From positions 120,816 to 184,815 of the forward strand of contig MAAF01000120.1 of the NCBI GenBank assembly GCA_002163005.1: DNA of 64,000 nucleotides. Reading direction: 5' to 3'. Below, one piece after another: positions 46,952-56,312 of this stretch (the stretch's first letter is position 1; every line of letters starts with the position of its first letter). This stretch comes from Colwellia psychrerythraea. GTDB lineage: Bacteria > Pseudomonadota > Gammaproteobacteria > Enterobacterales > Alteromonadaceae. The notes beneath the pieces are model-generated. The model saw only the letters and a program-made list of their open reading frames with translations. It was not told the origin of the DNA and ran no database searches. Position numbers and translations under genes: made by a program.

Positions 46952-47953
46952 TTAAACTTTATCACGTCCTAATATAGCTAGTGCAGCGTTGACTTTGTCT
47001 TTACCACCAACACTATTGTAGAATTTAGGCCATACCGCTTTAGTCGCTTTTTCTATCCATTCTTTTTCGCCGTTAGCAGGGTCAGTAATTTCCATGCCAC
47101 GCTTAATTAACTCAGCTTTGATTTTAGCTTCGCCAGATACCAGGCTTTTTGCGCTGTATGCTGTTGCTGCTTTACCTGCTGCTAAGATAGCTGCTTGAGT
47201 TGCTTTATCTTGATCTTGAAATACTGATTCACTGACAATTAGTGGCTCAATTGAGAACAAGTAACGTACATTAGTAATATACTTTTGTACTTCATCGAAC
47301 TTCATTGCGTATATAGTGATATACGGGTTGTCTTGGCCATCGATAACACCTTGTTGTAAACCAGTGAATGTTTCAGACCATGCCATAGGTGTTGGGTTAA
47401 CACCCCATGATTTATACGTTTCAATCATGATTTCATTTTTTGGAACACGAACAACTAATCCTTTTAAATCGTCAAGTGTTTTAATTGGACGTTTAGAGTT
47501 ACTTAGTACGCGGAAACCAGAGTAAGCCCAACCGATAATGCGAACACCGGCATCACGTTTAGTGTTTTCAACTAATTCTTGGCCTAATTTACCTTGGGTA
47601 AGCGTAATAGCATCGTCCAAGCTTTGGATCATGTATGGCAGTGTTAATACACCGACAGATGGAGAGAAAGGCGTCACATTGTTGATTGCTAAGATAGAGA
47701 AATCTAACGTACCCATGGCTGCATCGTTTACTGTATCTTGTTCACTGCCTAACTGACCATTAAGGAACAGTTTGGCCGTGTGTTTAGTGTTGGAAGAAAA
47801 CTCTTCAATAAATTTCTTACCTATGGCTTCTTGCGTTCCACCGCCGCCATCGCCTACCGCAATGTTAAATTTGGCCGCGCTTGCTGTGTTTGCGGTTAAG
47901 ATCAGGCTTGACGCCAGGATAAGTGCTTTTACTATTTTATTATGTATACTCAT
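46952..47953 (-). CDS. tauK: TRAP transporter solute-binding protein (DctP), probable taurine binder
   Basis: 333 residues from ATG 47953, which has TTGGAGAAG at proper distance; a TTG at 47965 is part of that site. Signal peptide MSIHNKIVKALILASSLIL. TAXI/DctP-like fold with AVGDGGGGTQEAIGKKF at the N-terminus and RVPKNEIMIETYKSWGVNPTPMAWSETFTGLQQGVIDGQDNP in the hinge; the arginine in VRVP normally salt-bridges a carboxylate, here perhaps a sulfonate. Binds substrate in the periplasm. Confidence 0.86.
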   Translation of the reverse strand: MSIHNKIVKALILASSLILTANTASAAKFNIAVGDGGGGTQEAIGKKFIEEFSSNTKHTAKLFLNGQLGSEQDTVNDAAMGTLDFSILAINNVTPFSPSVGVLTLPYMIQSLDDAITLTQGKLGQELVENTKRDAGVRIIGWAYSGFRVLSNSKRPIKTLDDLKGLVVRVPKNEIMIETYKSWGVNPTPMAWSETFTGLQQGVIDGQDNPYITIYAMKFDEVQKYITNVRYLFSIEPLIVSESVFQDQDKATQAAILAAGKAATAYSAKSLVSGEAKIKAELIKRGMEITDPANGEKEWIEKATKAVWPKFYNSVGGKDKVNAALAILGRDKV

Positions 47954-48745
47954 CAACTTCTCCAAAATTTTTTTTGTTGCTCCCTTAACAAGGGGCTCTT
48001 TTTAGTTTCTTATCATAAAAAATGACTTAATTATAAATGGAACTATTCTTATTATTATCGTCAGGTTTGAAATGTTACGTAAAAAATTAATCTATAATAG
48101 GACTATTTATTCTTAAAATTTCATTGTTTGTTACCTAGACAATACCCCTTTATAGTTAACTTCAATAGCCATATTTATTAGGGCCAGCGCATTAATGTTG
48201 TTAGTGCCAAGCAGAAAGCTACTGTTTTAGTTGTGTAGAACGATAAATTATTATTGCTAGGGCGTAATTGATAGGCTTCATATTCATCATGATAGCTCTT
48301 ACCATCAATGTTTCGTTACAACGCACGTATATGGTAAATTTATTTAGGTTGTTAGCATCATAAAGAAAATACTCTAGAGCAAAGCAATCTTTATAAAACA
48401 TGGCTTCTAAAATTCTTGTCCAATCTTTACTAATTTACCAACTCAGTCAGACTCGACGTGGATTACTTAATATTTAGTGATGTTATTCTCCAATGTACTG
48501 CGTGGTCAGAGAAAGCATAAAGAATGATTTAGTTTTCATTTTGATAATGTCTGGGACGTATAATCTCGCCTGCACCAATCTATGCTGCTAATTTGGCACT
48601 ATCATTTATTTACCATCTAGTTAACTTGTTAATTATATGGCGACGGTGCCGAAACGAGGGTCCTAAACACGGTTATTTTGATAATACACATAAAATTGTA
48701 GTTTCATTTCAACGGTTCATCACCCTAACTAAAATTGAGGAATAT
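47954..48745. other. Divergent region TRAP operon/aldehyde dehydrogenase
   Basis: 792 bases. A TGGAACTA at 48038 equals the first half of the operator before DUF6506, and GGGTCCTAA at 48658 resembles the other half; neither has a partner at 23 bp. A 60-codon minus-strand ORF (48219-48401) shows no family resemblance. Promoters for both flanking units must be here. Confidence 0.45.
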
Positions 48746-50209
48746 ATGACAATACAACTTAAAGATCCCAGTCTTTTTAAAACTCAGGCTTTTATCTGCG
48801 GCCAGTGGGCTGATAGTGATAAAGGTGAAACATTTTCAGTTTACAACCCTGCAACAGGGAAGCTCTTAGCAAAGGTAGCCAGTGTAGGGTTAAACGAAAC
48901 TCGCCGCGCAATTAACGGTGCGCAAACAGCAATGGCGAGTTGGCGAGAACTTCCAGCCAAAACTCGCTGTGATATTTTAGAACGCTGGTACAACTTAGTA
49001 CTTGAAAATGTCGAAGATCTGGCGCTATTAATGACCGCTGAACAAGGTAAGCCTTTGTTTGAGTCTCGTGGTGAAATTGGTTATGGGGCCTCTTTCATTA
49101 AGTGGTTTGCCGAGGAAGGCAAACGCGTCTATGGCGACACCATTCCTGCCACTAGCGATCGACGAAGCATTGCTATTAAACAGCCTATAGGGGTTGTTGC
49201 AGCAATTACACCATGGAATTTCCCCAATGCGATGATAGCACGCAAAGTGGCGCCTGCGCTTGCGGTTGGTTGTCCCATGGTGTTAAAACCAGCAGCAGAA
49301 ACACCACTATCAGCTTTAGCATTGGTCGAATTGGCGAACAGGGCAGGTTTACCACCTGGGCTATTTAGCGTATTGCCAACAAACGATGCAGCGACGGTTG
49401 GCGCTGAAATGACCTCAAATATAATCGTTAAAAAAGTTACTTTCACTGGCTCTACACAGGTTGGTAAGCTTTTGATGAAACAATGTGCCGATACGGTAAA
49501 ACGCACCTCGATGGAACTGGGAGGCAATGCACCAATAATTGTCTTCGATGATGCCGATCTCGATATAGCAGTCGCTGGCGCACTGGTATCAAAATACCGT
49601 AACTCCGGTCAAACCTGTATTTGCGCGAATAGAATTATTGTACAGGAAGGAATTTATGATGCGTTTGTCAAAAAATTTGTTGCAGCAGTAAATAAATTCA
49701 ATATCGGTAATGGGTTGGACGATAATTCAAGCCACGGACCAGTGATCACGTCAAAAGCAGCGATAGAGATTCACTCGAAGGTTCAAAGTGCCATAGCAGA
49801 GGGAGCAACTGTAGCAACCGGTGGAGATTTCAGTGAACTGGGCGAGTGTTTTTATCAACCGACAGTGCTAACGAATGTAAATGATAAAATGCGCGTTTTC
49901 CGAGAAGAAATTTTTGGTCCTGTTGCGCCCATTTTCAAATTTACTACTGAAGAAGAAGCAATATCGATGGCTAATGACACCCAGTTTGGCTTAGCTGCCT
50001 ATTTTTACACTGAGCATATGGGTCGATGCTGGCGAGTATCAGAAGCACTTGAATATGGCATGGTTGGTGTTAATGAAACCGCGATAAGCTCTGAAGTCAT
50101 TCCATTTGGCGGTGTTAAAGAATCAGGCCAGGGTAGAGAAGGCTCCAAGTTCGGGCTGGACGACTATCTGGAGATTAAATATATCTGTATGGGCGGCTTG
50201 CAACGCTAA
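48746..50209 (+). CDS. NAD(P)-dependent aldehyde dehydrogenase; candidate sulfoacetaldehyde dehydrogenase
   Basis: 488 residues from ATG 48746 (TTGAGGAAT before it); an upstream frame from 48593 is not needed. Succinate-semialdehyde-dehydrogenase-type (GabD-like): E257 (SMELGGNAP) and catalytic C291 (NSGQTCICANRI), GVVAAITPWNFP cofactor region. In Neptuniibacter a GabD-like enzyme (SafD) oxidises taurine-derived sulfoacetaldehyde to sulfoacetate. Position in the taurine island and the SafE-like exporter downstream support the same role here; succinate semialdehyde is the alternative. Confidence 0.82.
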   Translation: MTIQLKDPSLFKTQAFICGQWADSDKGETFSVYNPATGKLLAKVASVGLNETRRAINGAQTAMASWRELPAKTRCDILERWYNLVLENVEDLALLMTAEQGKPLFESRGEIGYGASFIKWFAEEGKRVYGDTIPATSDRRSIAIKQPIGVVAAITPWNFPNAMIARKVAPALAVGCPMVLKPAAETPLSALALVELANRAGLPPGLFSVLPTNDAATVGAEMTSNIIVKKVTFTGSTQVGKLLMKQCADTVKRTSMELGGNAPIIVFDDADLDIAVAGALVSKYRNSGQTCICANRIIVQEGIYDAFVKKFVAAVNKFNIGNGLDDNSSHGPVITSKAAIEIHSKVQSAIAEGATVATGGDFSELGECFYQPTVLTNVNDKMRVFREEIFGPVAPIFKFTTEEEAISMANDTQFGLAAYFYTEHMGRCWRVSEALEYGMVGVNETAISSEVIPFGGVKESGQGREGSKFGLDDYLEIKYICMGGLQR

Positions 50210-50539
50210 TTTTTGACTAAAAATGACAGGCATAATATATTTATGAGCTTATAGGTTTAACACAACCAAATAAGCGTAAATACCTGCATTTTTATACCTG
50301 TTACCATTTAAAGTGCACTCTAAAATATGCATATTAATTGGTAACGGGTATATATAATATCAAGCATAAGTAGTATCTAAAGCTTACGCGATTGGCTGAC
50401 GGGCGAAAGCCGTATCTGGCTGTATTGAAAGCAGTCATCTGGCTCACTCATTATCAAGGTGATTTTTATAGACTTAGAATAATGCAATTATTTGCTCTAC
50501 AGGCATAATATTTATGGCCCCTTTTGTATGGAATAACGA
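50210..50539. other. Intergenic region ALDH/cobS-like
   Basis: 330 bases without a gene. An inverted repeat of 14 bases with one mismatch, TATACCTGTTACCA (50293) and TGGTAACGGGTATA (50339), spans 60 bases and could be an operator or a small dispersed palindrome. Confidence 0.45.
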
Positions 50540-51538
50540 ATGTCAGATATAAACCTTGAACAACCCGATATAATGATTTCTGTGCGCGATGTCTTTGGCA
50601 TCGATACCAATCTTAAGGCTCCTGCCTTTAGTGAGAAAGATTCCCATGTACCTGAAATTGATAGTGCTTATCAATTCAACCCAGAAGTTACCCTCGCTAT
50701 TTTGGCTGGTTTTAGCCGTGATCGTCGAGTGATGGTTCAAGGCCTTCATGGCACAGGAAAATCAACACATATTGAACAAGTGGCAGCGCGCCTTAACTGG
50801 CCTTGCGTTCGGGTTAATCTTGATGGTCATATCAGTCGTCTTGATTTAGTAGGCAAAGATACAATTACCTTACGCGATGGCAAACAGGTAACCGAATTTC
50901 AAGAAGGGATTGTACCGTGGGCGTTGCGCCGACCTACCGCACTGATTTTTGATGAATTTGATGCTGGCCGCCCCGATGTTATGTTTGTTATTCAGCGTAT
51001 TTTAGAGCGCGATGGTAAGTTTACTTTACTTGATCAAAACGAAGTGATTCAACCTCATCCAAGCTTTAGGTTATTTGCTACGGCCAATACCATAGGGTTA
51101 GGTAACAGTAACGGCTTATATCACGGCACTCAAATGGTTAACCAAGCACAAATGGATCGCTGGAATATAGTGACTACGCTTAATTATTTGCCAACAGATG
51201 ATGAAATTAAAATTATTTTAGCGCGTGTTCCTAGCCTTAAAGGTGAAACAGATAAGAAGCAAGTTGAATCAATGATCGCGGTTGCCGATATGACACGTAA
51301 AAGTTTTGCTGCGGGTGATATCTCTACGTTAATGTCGCCAAGAACCGTTATTTCTTGGGCTGAAAATATTGAAATTTTTAGAGACGTTGCCGTTGCTTTC
51401 CGTCTATCATTTCTTAATAAATGTGACGAAGCCGAACGCCCAATCATTGCTGAATTCTTCCAACGCTGTTTTGACCAAGAACTTACTGAATCTTGGGCGT
51501 CTAAAGCATCACAGGTGATGGCTGATGGCCAAAGCTGA
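50540..51538 (+). CDS. CobS-like MoxR-type AAA+ ATPase
   Basis: 332 residues, close in size and sequence to cobaltochelatase subunit CobS. Walker A G68-LHGTGKST76, Walker B ALIFDEFDAG (about 134-143), sensor-1 LFATANTIG (about 178-186), and the CobS-type GNSNGLYHGTQMVNQAQMDRW loop. In cobalt chelatase CobS and CobT form a ring that drives metal insertion by CobN. CobN is absent here, so a different client, perhaps a metalloenzyme, is likely. Overlaps the CobT-like gene by 14 bases. Confidence 0.85.
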   Translation: MSDINLEQPDIMISVRDVFGIDTNLKAPAFSEKDSHVPEIDSAYQFNPEVTLAILAGFSRDRRVMVQGLHGTGKSTHIEQVAARLNWPCVRVNLDGHISRLDLVGKDTITLRDGKQVTEFQEGIVPWALRRPTALIFDEFDAGRPDVMFVIQRILERDGKFTLLDQNEVIQPHPSFRLFATANTIGLGNSNGLYHGTQMVNQAQMDRWNIVTTLNYLPTDDEIKIILARVPSLKGETDKKQVESMIAVADMTRKSFAAGDISTLMSPRTVISWAENIEIFRDVAVAFRLSFLNKCDEAERPIIAEFFQRCFDQELTESWASKASQVMADGQS

Positions 51539-53285
51539 AACCAATAACAGCCAAGAGAATACCCTCGAGCCTCGCACAGACAAACTACAACAACAGGTTG
51601 AAGAACTGTGCGGAGCAACGATAAGAGCAGCTTCTGGTGAGAAGCTTTTTCGCTTTCGTGGCAGACGGCCCGAGGTTAATGGTCAATCATCAGGGATCAG
51701 AGCACCACATTTACAACCTGATTTGCTCAAAGATGACTTTCGCTCTTTTCGAGGCGCAGCCGATGGCATCGCTTTACGTTTAGAGTTTAGTGATATCGAG
51801 TTGCATAAAGAACTGATGCCTGAGAGTGCAGTTGGACAGGTTCTTTTTGAATTACTAGAACAATTGCGTGTGGAATCTTTGGTTGCGGTTAACCACCCAG
51901 GCTCACGAGCTAATCTTATTCATTGTTTTCGACGCTGGTGTGAAAGTTTTTGTGCTTCTGAGATGATTGAAAACCATGTTGGTTTGCTTGTCTATACCAT
52001 TGCGCAAACGGTATGGGCACGTTTATTTGGTATTGGGGTGAGTGAAGCAACTGAAGATTTAATCGAGCCACAACGAATGATGCTAGCGCCACATATTGGT
52101 ACTTTTTTAGTGGGTATGCGTAAACATAGCCATGATCAGCAGAGCTTTGCTGACGACGCTTTAGGTATTGTTGGAGTTATCGATGAACTTGTTACGATGA
52201 TGGATGATGGTGATGCCAATAAAAACGCTAAGTCAAAAGCCGATGAAGCTGTTGCAGGCTTTAACTTAATTCTTTACCCTGATGCAGATTCTGATGGTGA
52301 ACTTCCCTGTGGAGGAGGGAGTCAAAATAGCGGTCAAGCCTATCGTCAATTGGTCGAACAACTTGAAAGCTATCAGATATATTCAAAAGCTAACGATCGG
52401 GTAATTTCTGCCGAAAAGCTTGTATTGCCACATCAACTTAAAAAACTACGTGAAAAACAAGATAAACGAATTGCTGGCCAAGGCGTTAACATTCCTCGTT
52501 TGTCTAGAGAATTTTCTAAAATATTATCTGCGCCTCAACTCGATGGCTGGAACTTTGGCGAAGAAGAAGGTTATGTTGATGCTCGCAGGCTCAGTAGGCT
52601 GGTCACTTCGCCAGACTATCGCCAATTGTTTAAACAAGAGCGTTATCAGCCGAAAACTAATTGTTTAGTAACCTTTTTACTTGATAATTCGGGCTCAATG
52701 AAAGAACACATTGTTTCGATTCAGATGTTGGTCGAAATTATGACTAGAGCATTGGAATTAGCGGGTGCCAGTACAGAAGTTTTAGGCTTTACCACCCGTG
52801 GCTGGCAAGGCGGTAAGACTTTCAAGCAATGGAGGCGTAGTGGTAGTCCTGAAAATCCAGGTCGATTAACTGAGCTTGAACATATTGTCTATAAAGATGC
52901 GGATACTTCTATAAGACGAGCTCGACATCATATCGCAGCCATGCTAAAACCAGAAATATTCCGAGAAGGGATTGATGGTGAGGCATTATTATGGGCTGCA
53001 GATCGCATGAAAGGCCGCTCAGAAGAACGCCGAATTATAATTGTTTTATCAGATGGCTGCCCAATGGAAACGGCAACCAGTCAGAATAATGAGGCCGATT
53101 ATTTAGATAATCATTTAAGACAGGTCAGCGCCATGTTAGAAGCACGTGGTGATATAGAACTATATGCCTTGGGTTTTGGCTTAGATTTAAGTCATTATTA
53201 TAGTAAGAGCCTAGCACTGGATTTGCCAGAAATACTGGAGAATGGGGTATTTAAAGATATTTTACAGTTATTAAGCCGCCATTAG
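51525..53285 (+). CDS. CobT-like VWA-domain protein, partner of the CobS-like ATPase
   Basis: 586 residues. N-terminal CobT helical region, a central charged part, and a C-terminal von Willebrand A domain with an intact MIDAS: D387-N-S389-G-S391, the threonine in GFTTRGW, and the aspartate in VLSDGCPMET. Together with the overlapping CobS-like gene it forms a MoxR-VWA pair. Such pairs load metal or assemble complexes; the substrate is not evident. No cobalamin-synthesis gene is in the window. Confidence 0.84.
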   Translation: MAKAETNNSQENTLEPRTDKLQQQVEELCGATIRAASGEKLFRFRGRRPEVNGQSSGIRAPHLQPDLLKDDFRSFRGAADGIALRLEFSDIELHKELMPESAVGQVLFELLEQLRVESLVAVNHPGSRANLIHCFRRWCESFCASEMIENHVGLLVYTIAQTVWARLFGIGVSEATEDLIEPQRMMLAPHIGTFLVGMRKHSHDQQSFADDALGIVGVIDELVTMMDDGDANKNAKSKADEAVAGFNLILYPDADSDGELPCGGGSQNSGQAYRQLVEQLESYQIYSKANDRVISAEKLVLPHQLKKLREKQDKRIAGQGVNIPRLSREFSKILSAPQLDGWNFGEEEGYVDARRLSRLVTSPDYRQLFKQERYQPKTNCLVTFLLDNSGSMKEHIVSIQMLVEIMTRALELAGASTEVLGFTTRGWQGGKTFKQWRRSGSPENPGRLTELEHIVYKDADTSIRRARHHIAAMLKPEIFREGIDGEALLWAADRMKGRSEERRIIIVLSDGCPMETATSQNNEADYLDNHLRQVSAMLEARGDIELYALGFGLDLSHYYSKSLALDLPEILENGVFKDILQLLSRH

Positions 53286-53586
53286 TAAGATGGTTATAAC
53301 AATTTTTATTACCAGATTAATCTGGCCCTACAGATATTTTCATCTGGCTCTACAGGTGTTTTATCCATTCATCTACTCTTGCCCTAGCAATAGTTAATAT
53401 TGTCTTAGTTGAAGTAATAAATGAATTGCTAAATTTATTTATTACTTTCTTTTAGTCGTTATTTATCAACTTACCAGAACTAAGATAATACTCTGGATAT
53501 AAGTATTGTTGAGCTAAGTTAACCTAATTTTTTGAGCCTGCACTTTACATGAATGAAGAGCGCTTTAGTGAGAATATATAAAAATC
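53286..53586. other. Intergenic region cobT-like/DUF3461
   Basis: 301 bases, no gene. A CCAGATTAATCTGG palindrome at 53312-53325 and TCTGG-CCCTACAG / TCTGG-CTCTACAG near-repeats lie 20 bases after the stop; their role is unclear. Confidence 0.4.
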
Positions 53587-53982
53587 ATGTCTGAATACCC
53601 AACCTTGAATAAAATGGGCGTCAACTCAGTTGAAACTATAGATAAGTATACCCTGCGCCATCAGGGTGACACCGATGTATTGAAAATTTACTACAAGCGC
53701 CCTAAAGGGTCTCTTTTGTCACGAACCAAAAAGTTTTCATTTGTCCGTGGTCGTAGCGCTATTCCATTAGAAGCGCGCAATTCAAAAGCATTTGACAACA
53801 TAGATAATTTTAGCCCGCAATTAGTTTTGGCCTTGAAAGAACTAAAACGTTTGGATGCCAAACGAAAAGAAAGTGATTTTATTGATCCAAAGCAGAAGTT
53901 TTTATCAGACTTAGATCACCTTGAAAAGGTCATGACGGCGAAAATGGACGAAATGCGTCGTCAAATTAACGAGCTAAAGTAG
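53587..53982 (+). CDS. DUF3461 family protein, paralog 1
   Basis: 131 residues. YPTLNKMGVNSVETIDKYTLRHQGDTDVLKIYYKRPKGSLL is the DUF3461 signature; a C-terminal coiled coil (FLSDLDHLEKVMTAKMDEMRRQINELK) follows. Function unknown; cytoplasmic. A related but divergent copy is at 55742. Followed by a terminator at 54007-54033. Confidence 0.82.
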   Translation: MSEYPTLNKMGVNSVETIDKYTLRHQGDTDVLKIYYKRPKGSLLSRTKKFSFVRGRSAIPLEARNSKAFDNIDNFSPQLVLALKELKRLDAKRKESDFIDPKQKFLSDLDHLEKVMTAKMDEMRRQINELK

Positions 53983-54006
53983 TTATAGGACGATAATTTC
54001 AACCCC

Positions 54007-54033
54007 AAAAAACGCACTAAAGTGCGTTTTTCT
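54007..54033 (+). terminator. Terminator after DUF3461 gene
   Basis: AAAAACGCAC / GTGCGTTTTT with a TAAA loop and T-rich tail. Confidence 0.87.
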
Positions 54034-54248
54034 TTTTCAATTAAACCAAATTAATACGTATTATGTAACAAACTTCGGGTATAGATGTCCTTATTAACAA
54101 CAGCAAAAATAACAACGATACCAACCAAATTTCAAAAAGCATCAGCAACTAAAAATGAATTACTCTGGATAAAGCATTCTAGTGGCTAATAGTTTAACCA
54201 TCGAGCAATATTGCAGTTGGATACACATAAAAAGGATCTGCGTTTTAC

Positions 54249-55160
54249 ATGTTAAATAAATATTTATTCCTACCACTTATTATAATTTTGATCTGTACTC
54301 CAGTATATGCAACGACTGATTGCGGTGAGAATGGTTTATGGTTACAGGTCTTGGGATCTGGTGGCCCTGAACTTGATGATGGTCGAGCGTCGAGTGGTTA
54401 TGTTATTTGGAATAAAGGGAAAGCGCGATTTCTCATTGATATTGGAAGTGGTAGCATGTTTCGCTTTGAACAAAGCGGAGCGTCGTTGAATGATCTAGAT
54501 GCGATACTGTTAAGTCATATGCATGTAGATCATAGTAATGACTTACCTGCTTTGCTCAAGGCATCTTTCTTTTCTAATCGAGATCGTGATTTATATTTAT
54601 ATGGTCCAAGTGGCAATAAATTTATGCCATCGGCAACAAGGTTTGTTCAGAATTTATTTGGCGATGATGGTGCCTATCAGTATTTAAGCAGTTATCTTAA
54701 TGGTAATGATACTTACCGCTTATTGCCATACGATGTTGATGTGACAAATAGATCAGAACAGGTTGTTTTGGTTAATTCTCGGTATCGTTTAACTGCCGTG
54801 CCAGTACATCATGGCCCAATACCAGCATTAGGCTGGCGAGTGGAAATAGCAGGGAAAATAATTGTGTTCAGCGGTGATATGAACAACGATAATGGCACGC
54901 TTGCACTATTGGCAAAGCAGGCTGATTTATTAGTGGCTCATAATGCAGTACCAGAAGGAGTGAGAGGGGTAGCGCGTAATCTGCACATGACACCTTCGAT
55001 CATTGGTGAAATTGCAGAGAAGGCCCATGTTAAAAGTTTGGTGATATCGCACCGTATGAATCGTACCCTCGGCCAGGAAAAAACGTCCTCGGAAATAATA
55101 CGTCAACAGTATAGAGGTCCGATGAAATTTGCAGATGATTTACAATGTTTTAGACTTTAA
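54249..55160 (+). CDS. Exported metallo-beta-lactamase-fold hydrolase
   Basis: 303 residues with signal peptide (MLNKYLFLPLIIILICTPVYA). Metal site H90-M-H92-V-D94-H95 (LLSHMHVDHSND), later ligands in VPVHHGPIP, FSGDMN and VISHRM. This is the arylsulfatase/RNase Z-like MBL branch, periplasmic. An alkyl/aryl-sulfatase-like or phosphodiesterase activity is possible; I cannot name the substrate. Stands between two DUF3461 genes. Confidence 0.8.
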   Translation: MLNKYLFLPLIIILICTPVYATTDCGENGLWLQVLGSGGPELDDGRASSGYVIWNKGKARFLIDIGSGSMFRFEQSGASLNDLDAILLSHMHVDHSNDLPALLKASFFSNRDRDLYLYGPSGNKFMPSATRFVQNLFGDDGAYQYLSSYLNGNDTYRLLPYDVDVTNRSEQVVLVNSRYRLTAVPVHHGPIPALGWRVEIAGKIIVFSGDMNNDNGTLALLAKQADLLVAHNAVPEGVRGVARNLHMTPSIIGEIAEKAHVKSLVISHRMNRTLGQEKTSSEIIRQQYRGPMKFADDLQCFRL

Positions 55161-55289
55161 TCTCTACGGGTTAAATTTCTCACCGTTTACGACGTAAAGG
55201 ATGTTGACCTTTGAGAAGTTAAGTTACCCCTCTTCGCATAGCGAATTAGATCCTAAGCGAGAGGCCTTGGCGCGGGGTAGTTCATAATT

Positions 55290-55565
55290 TTATACTGTTA
55301 AAGGCTCTGCAGTTGCTTGTTTCTTTTGCTCTAAACTTTCAGTGGCCATCTTACGGGCAAACAACTCCATCACATCAATATTTTTGTCTGGAGACTCACT
55401 AGCTTCATCTATCGCGTCTACCATTGCCTGAACGGTTGGCAGCGTTTTTTCAACCAGTTGAGTAATATAGGCTTCTGGTGTCGTGCCTGTATGCTTGTGA
55501 TAACGGTCAAATAATTTGACTGTTTCAGCTTGTAGCTCTATTTGAACATGTGATTTAGTAGCCAT
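55290..55565 (-). CDS. Small protein with CopG/RHH-like N-terminus
   Basis: 91 residues from ATG 55565 (GGAGG five bases before; the TTG at 55577 overlaps it). The start HVQIELQAETVKLFDRYHKHTGTTPEAYITQLVEKTL looks like a ribbon-helix-helix DNA-binding domain with an acidic tail. It might be a regulator or a lone antitoxin; no toxin gene adjoins. Family not certain. Confidence 0.55.
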   Translation of the reverse strand: MATKSHVQIELQAETVKLFDRYHKHTGTTPEAYITQLVEKTLPTVQAMVDAIDEASESPDKNIDVMELFARKMATESLEQKKQATAEPLTV

Positions 55566-55741
55566 ATAGTCCTCCAATTTTGTAGCGTTATACTATAGAA
55601 AGTGAGTGCCAAAATGTTTAGCACCAGAAGTTTACTTGTGCTAGTACCAGTTTGGCTATATAAAGTAAATTAAATTGGCCCTAGCTATAATTGGCCTGTG
55701 TTTTATTCTTTATAGGATTAAAAACAATAACAGGTCGTTCA

Positions 55742-56104
55742 ATGTCAACATACAATACTATCACTAAAATGGGACTGGCTGATGTTGAAAACATCAGCCA
55801 CCATACGCTTAGCAGTAAAGGCAACGAGGATATTTTAAAGGTATATTTAAAAACGTCTGATGACTCAGTATTTCCTGACAGTTGTTGCTTTCACTTTGAA
55901 CGCACCAAGCCGGGCTGCGTTGTAGACTCGTTAGAGGGGAGCAACCCCACATTGGTTAAAGCCGTTGAAGAGCTTAACTTAATTACTAAGCAACAAAGTA
56001 ACTCAGAGTACCGAGAACGATTGCTTAATGACTTGGAAAAGCTTGAGTTGGTAATGGCTTCAAAACTTAAGGAACTCAGATCAGGTTTAGACTTATTTGA
56101 GTAA
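55742..56104 (+). CDS. DUF3461 family protein, divergent paralog 2
   Basis: 120 residues from ATG 55742. YNTITKMGLADVENISHHTLSSKGNEDILKVYLKT aligns with the DUF3461 N-terminus of the gene at 53587, and the C-terminal coiled coil (RLLNDLEKLELVMASKLKELR) also corresponds. The middle basic segment is lost and three cysteines appear (about residues 43, 44 and 54). Likely a diverged duplicate. Confidence 0.75.
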   Translation: MSTYNTITKMGLADVENISHHTLSSKGNEDILKVYLKTSDDSVFPDSCCFHFERTKPGCVVDSLEGSNPTLVKAVEELNLITKQQSNSEYRERLLNDLEKLELVMASKLKELRSGLDLFE

Positions 56105-56312
56105 TAACTTCTACGTATCCCTTTAATCTTCTAATATAGCGCTTAGACATAAGTTAGAAAAACTGTCTATATTGCGCTATATTTTCCCAATAAATTAAAC
56201 AAAATATAAACTTATTAAGTTGTCAGCTGAATTATTCTTGTCACATTATATCGCTACCGTTATCGCGACAAATGATCCGATATTATTGTAGTGCTCAGCT
56301 TAGAGATAACTT

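Noticed and set aside
48219..48401. 60-codon minus-strand ORF in the TRAP/ALDH gap
   Set aside because: No recognisable family, weak start, and composition like surrounding non-coding DNA.
48635..48666. A fourth 23-bp-spaced TauR operator before the aldehyde dehydrogenase
   Set aside because: The nearest TGG to GGGTCCTAA is 20 bp away, not 23, and the half sites match poorly.
55290..55565. Toxin-antitoxin module
   Set aside because: Only an RHH-like protein is seen; no neighbouring ORF looks like a toxin.
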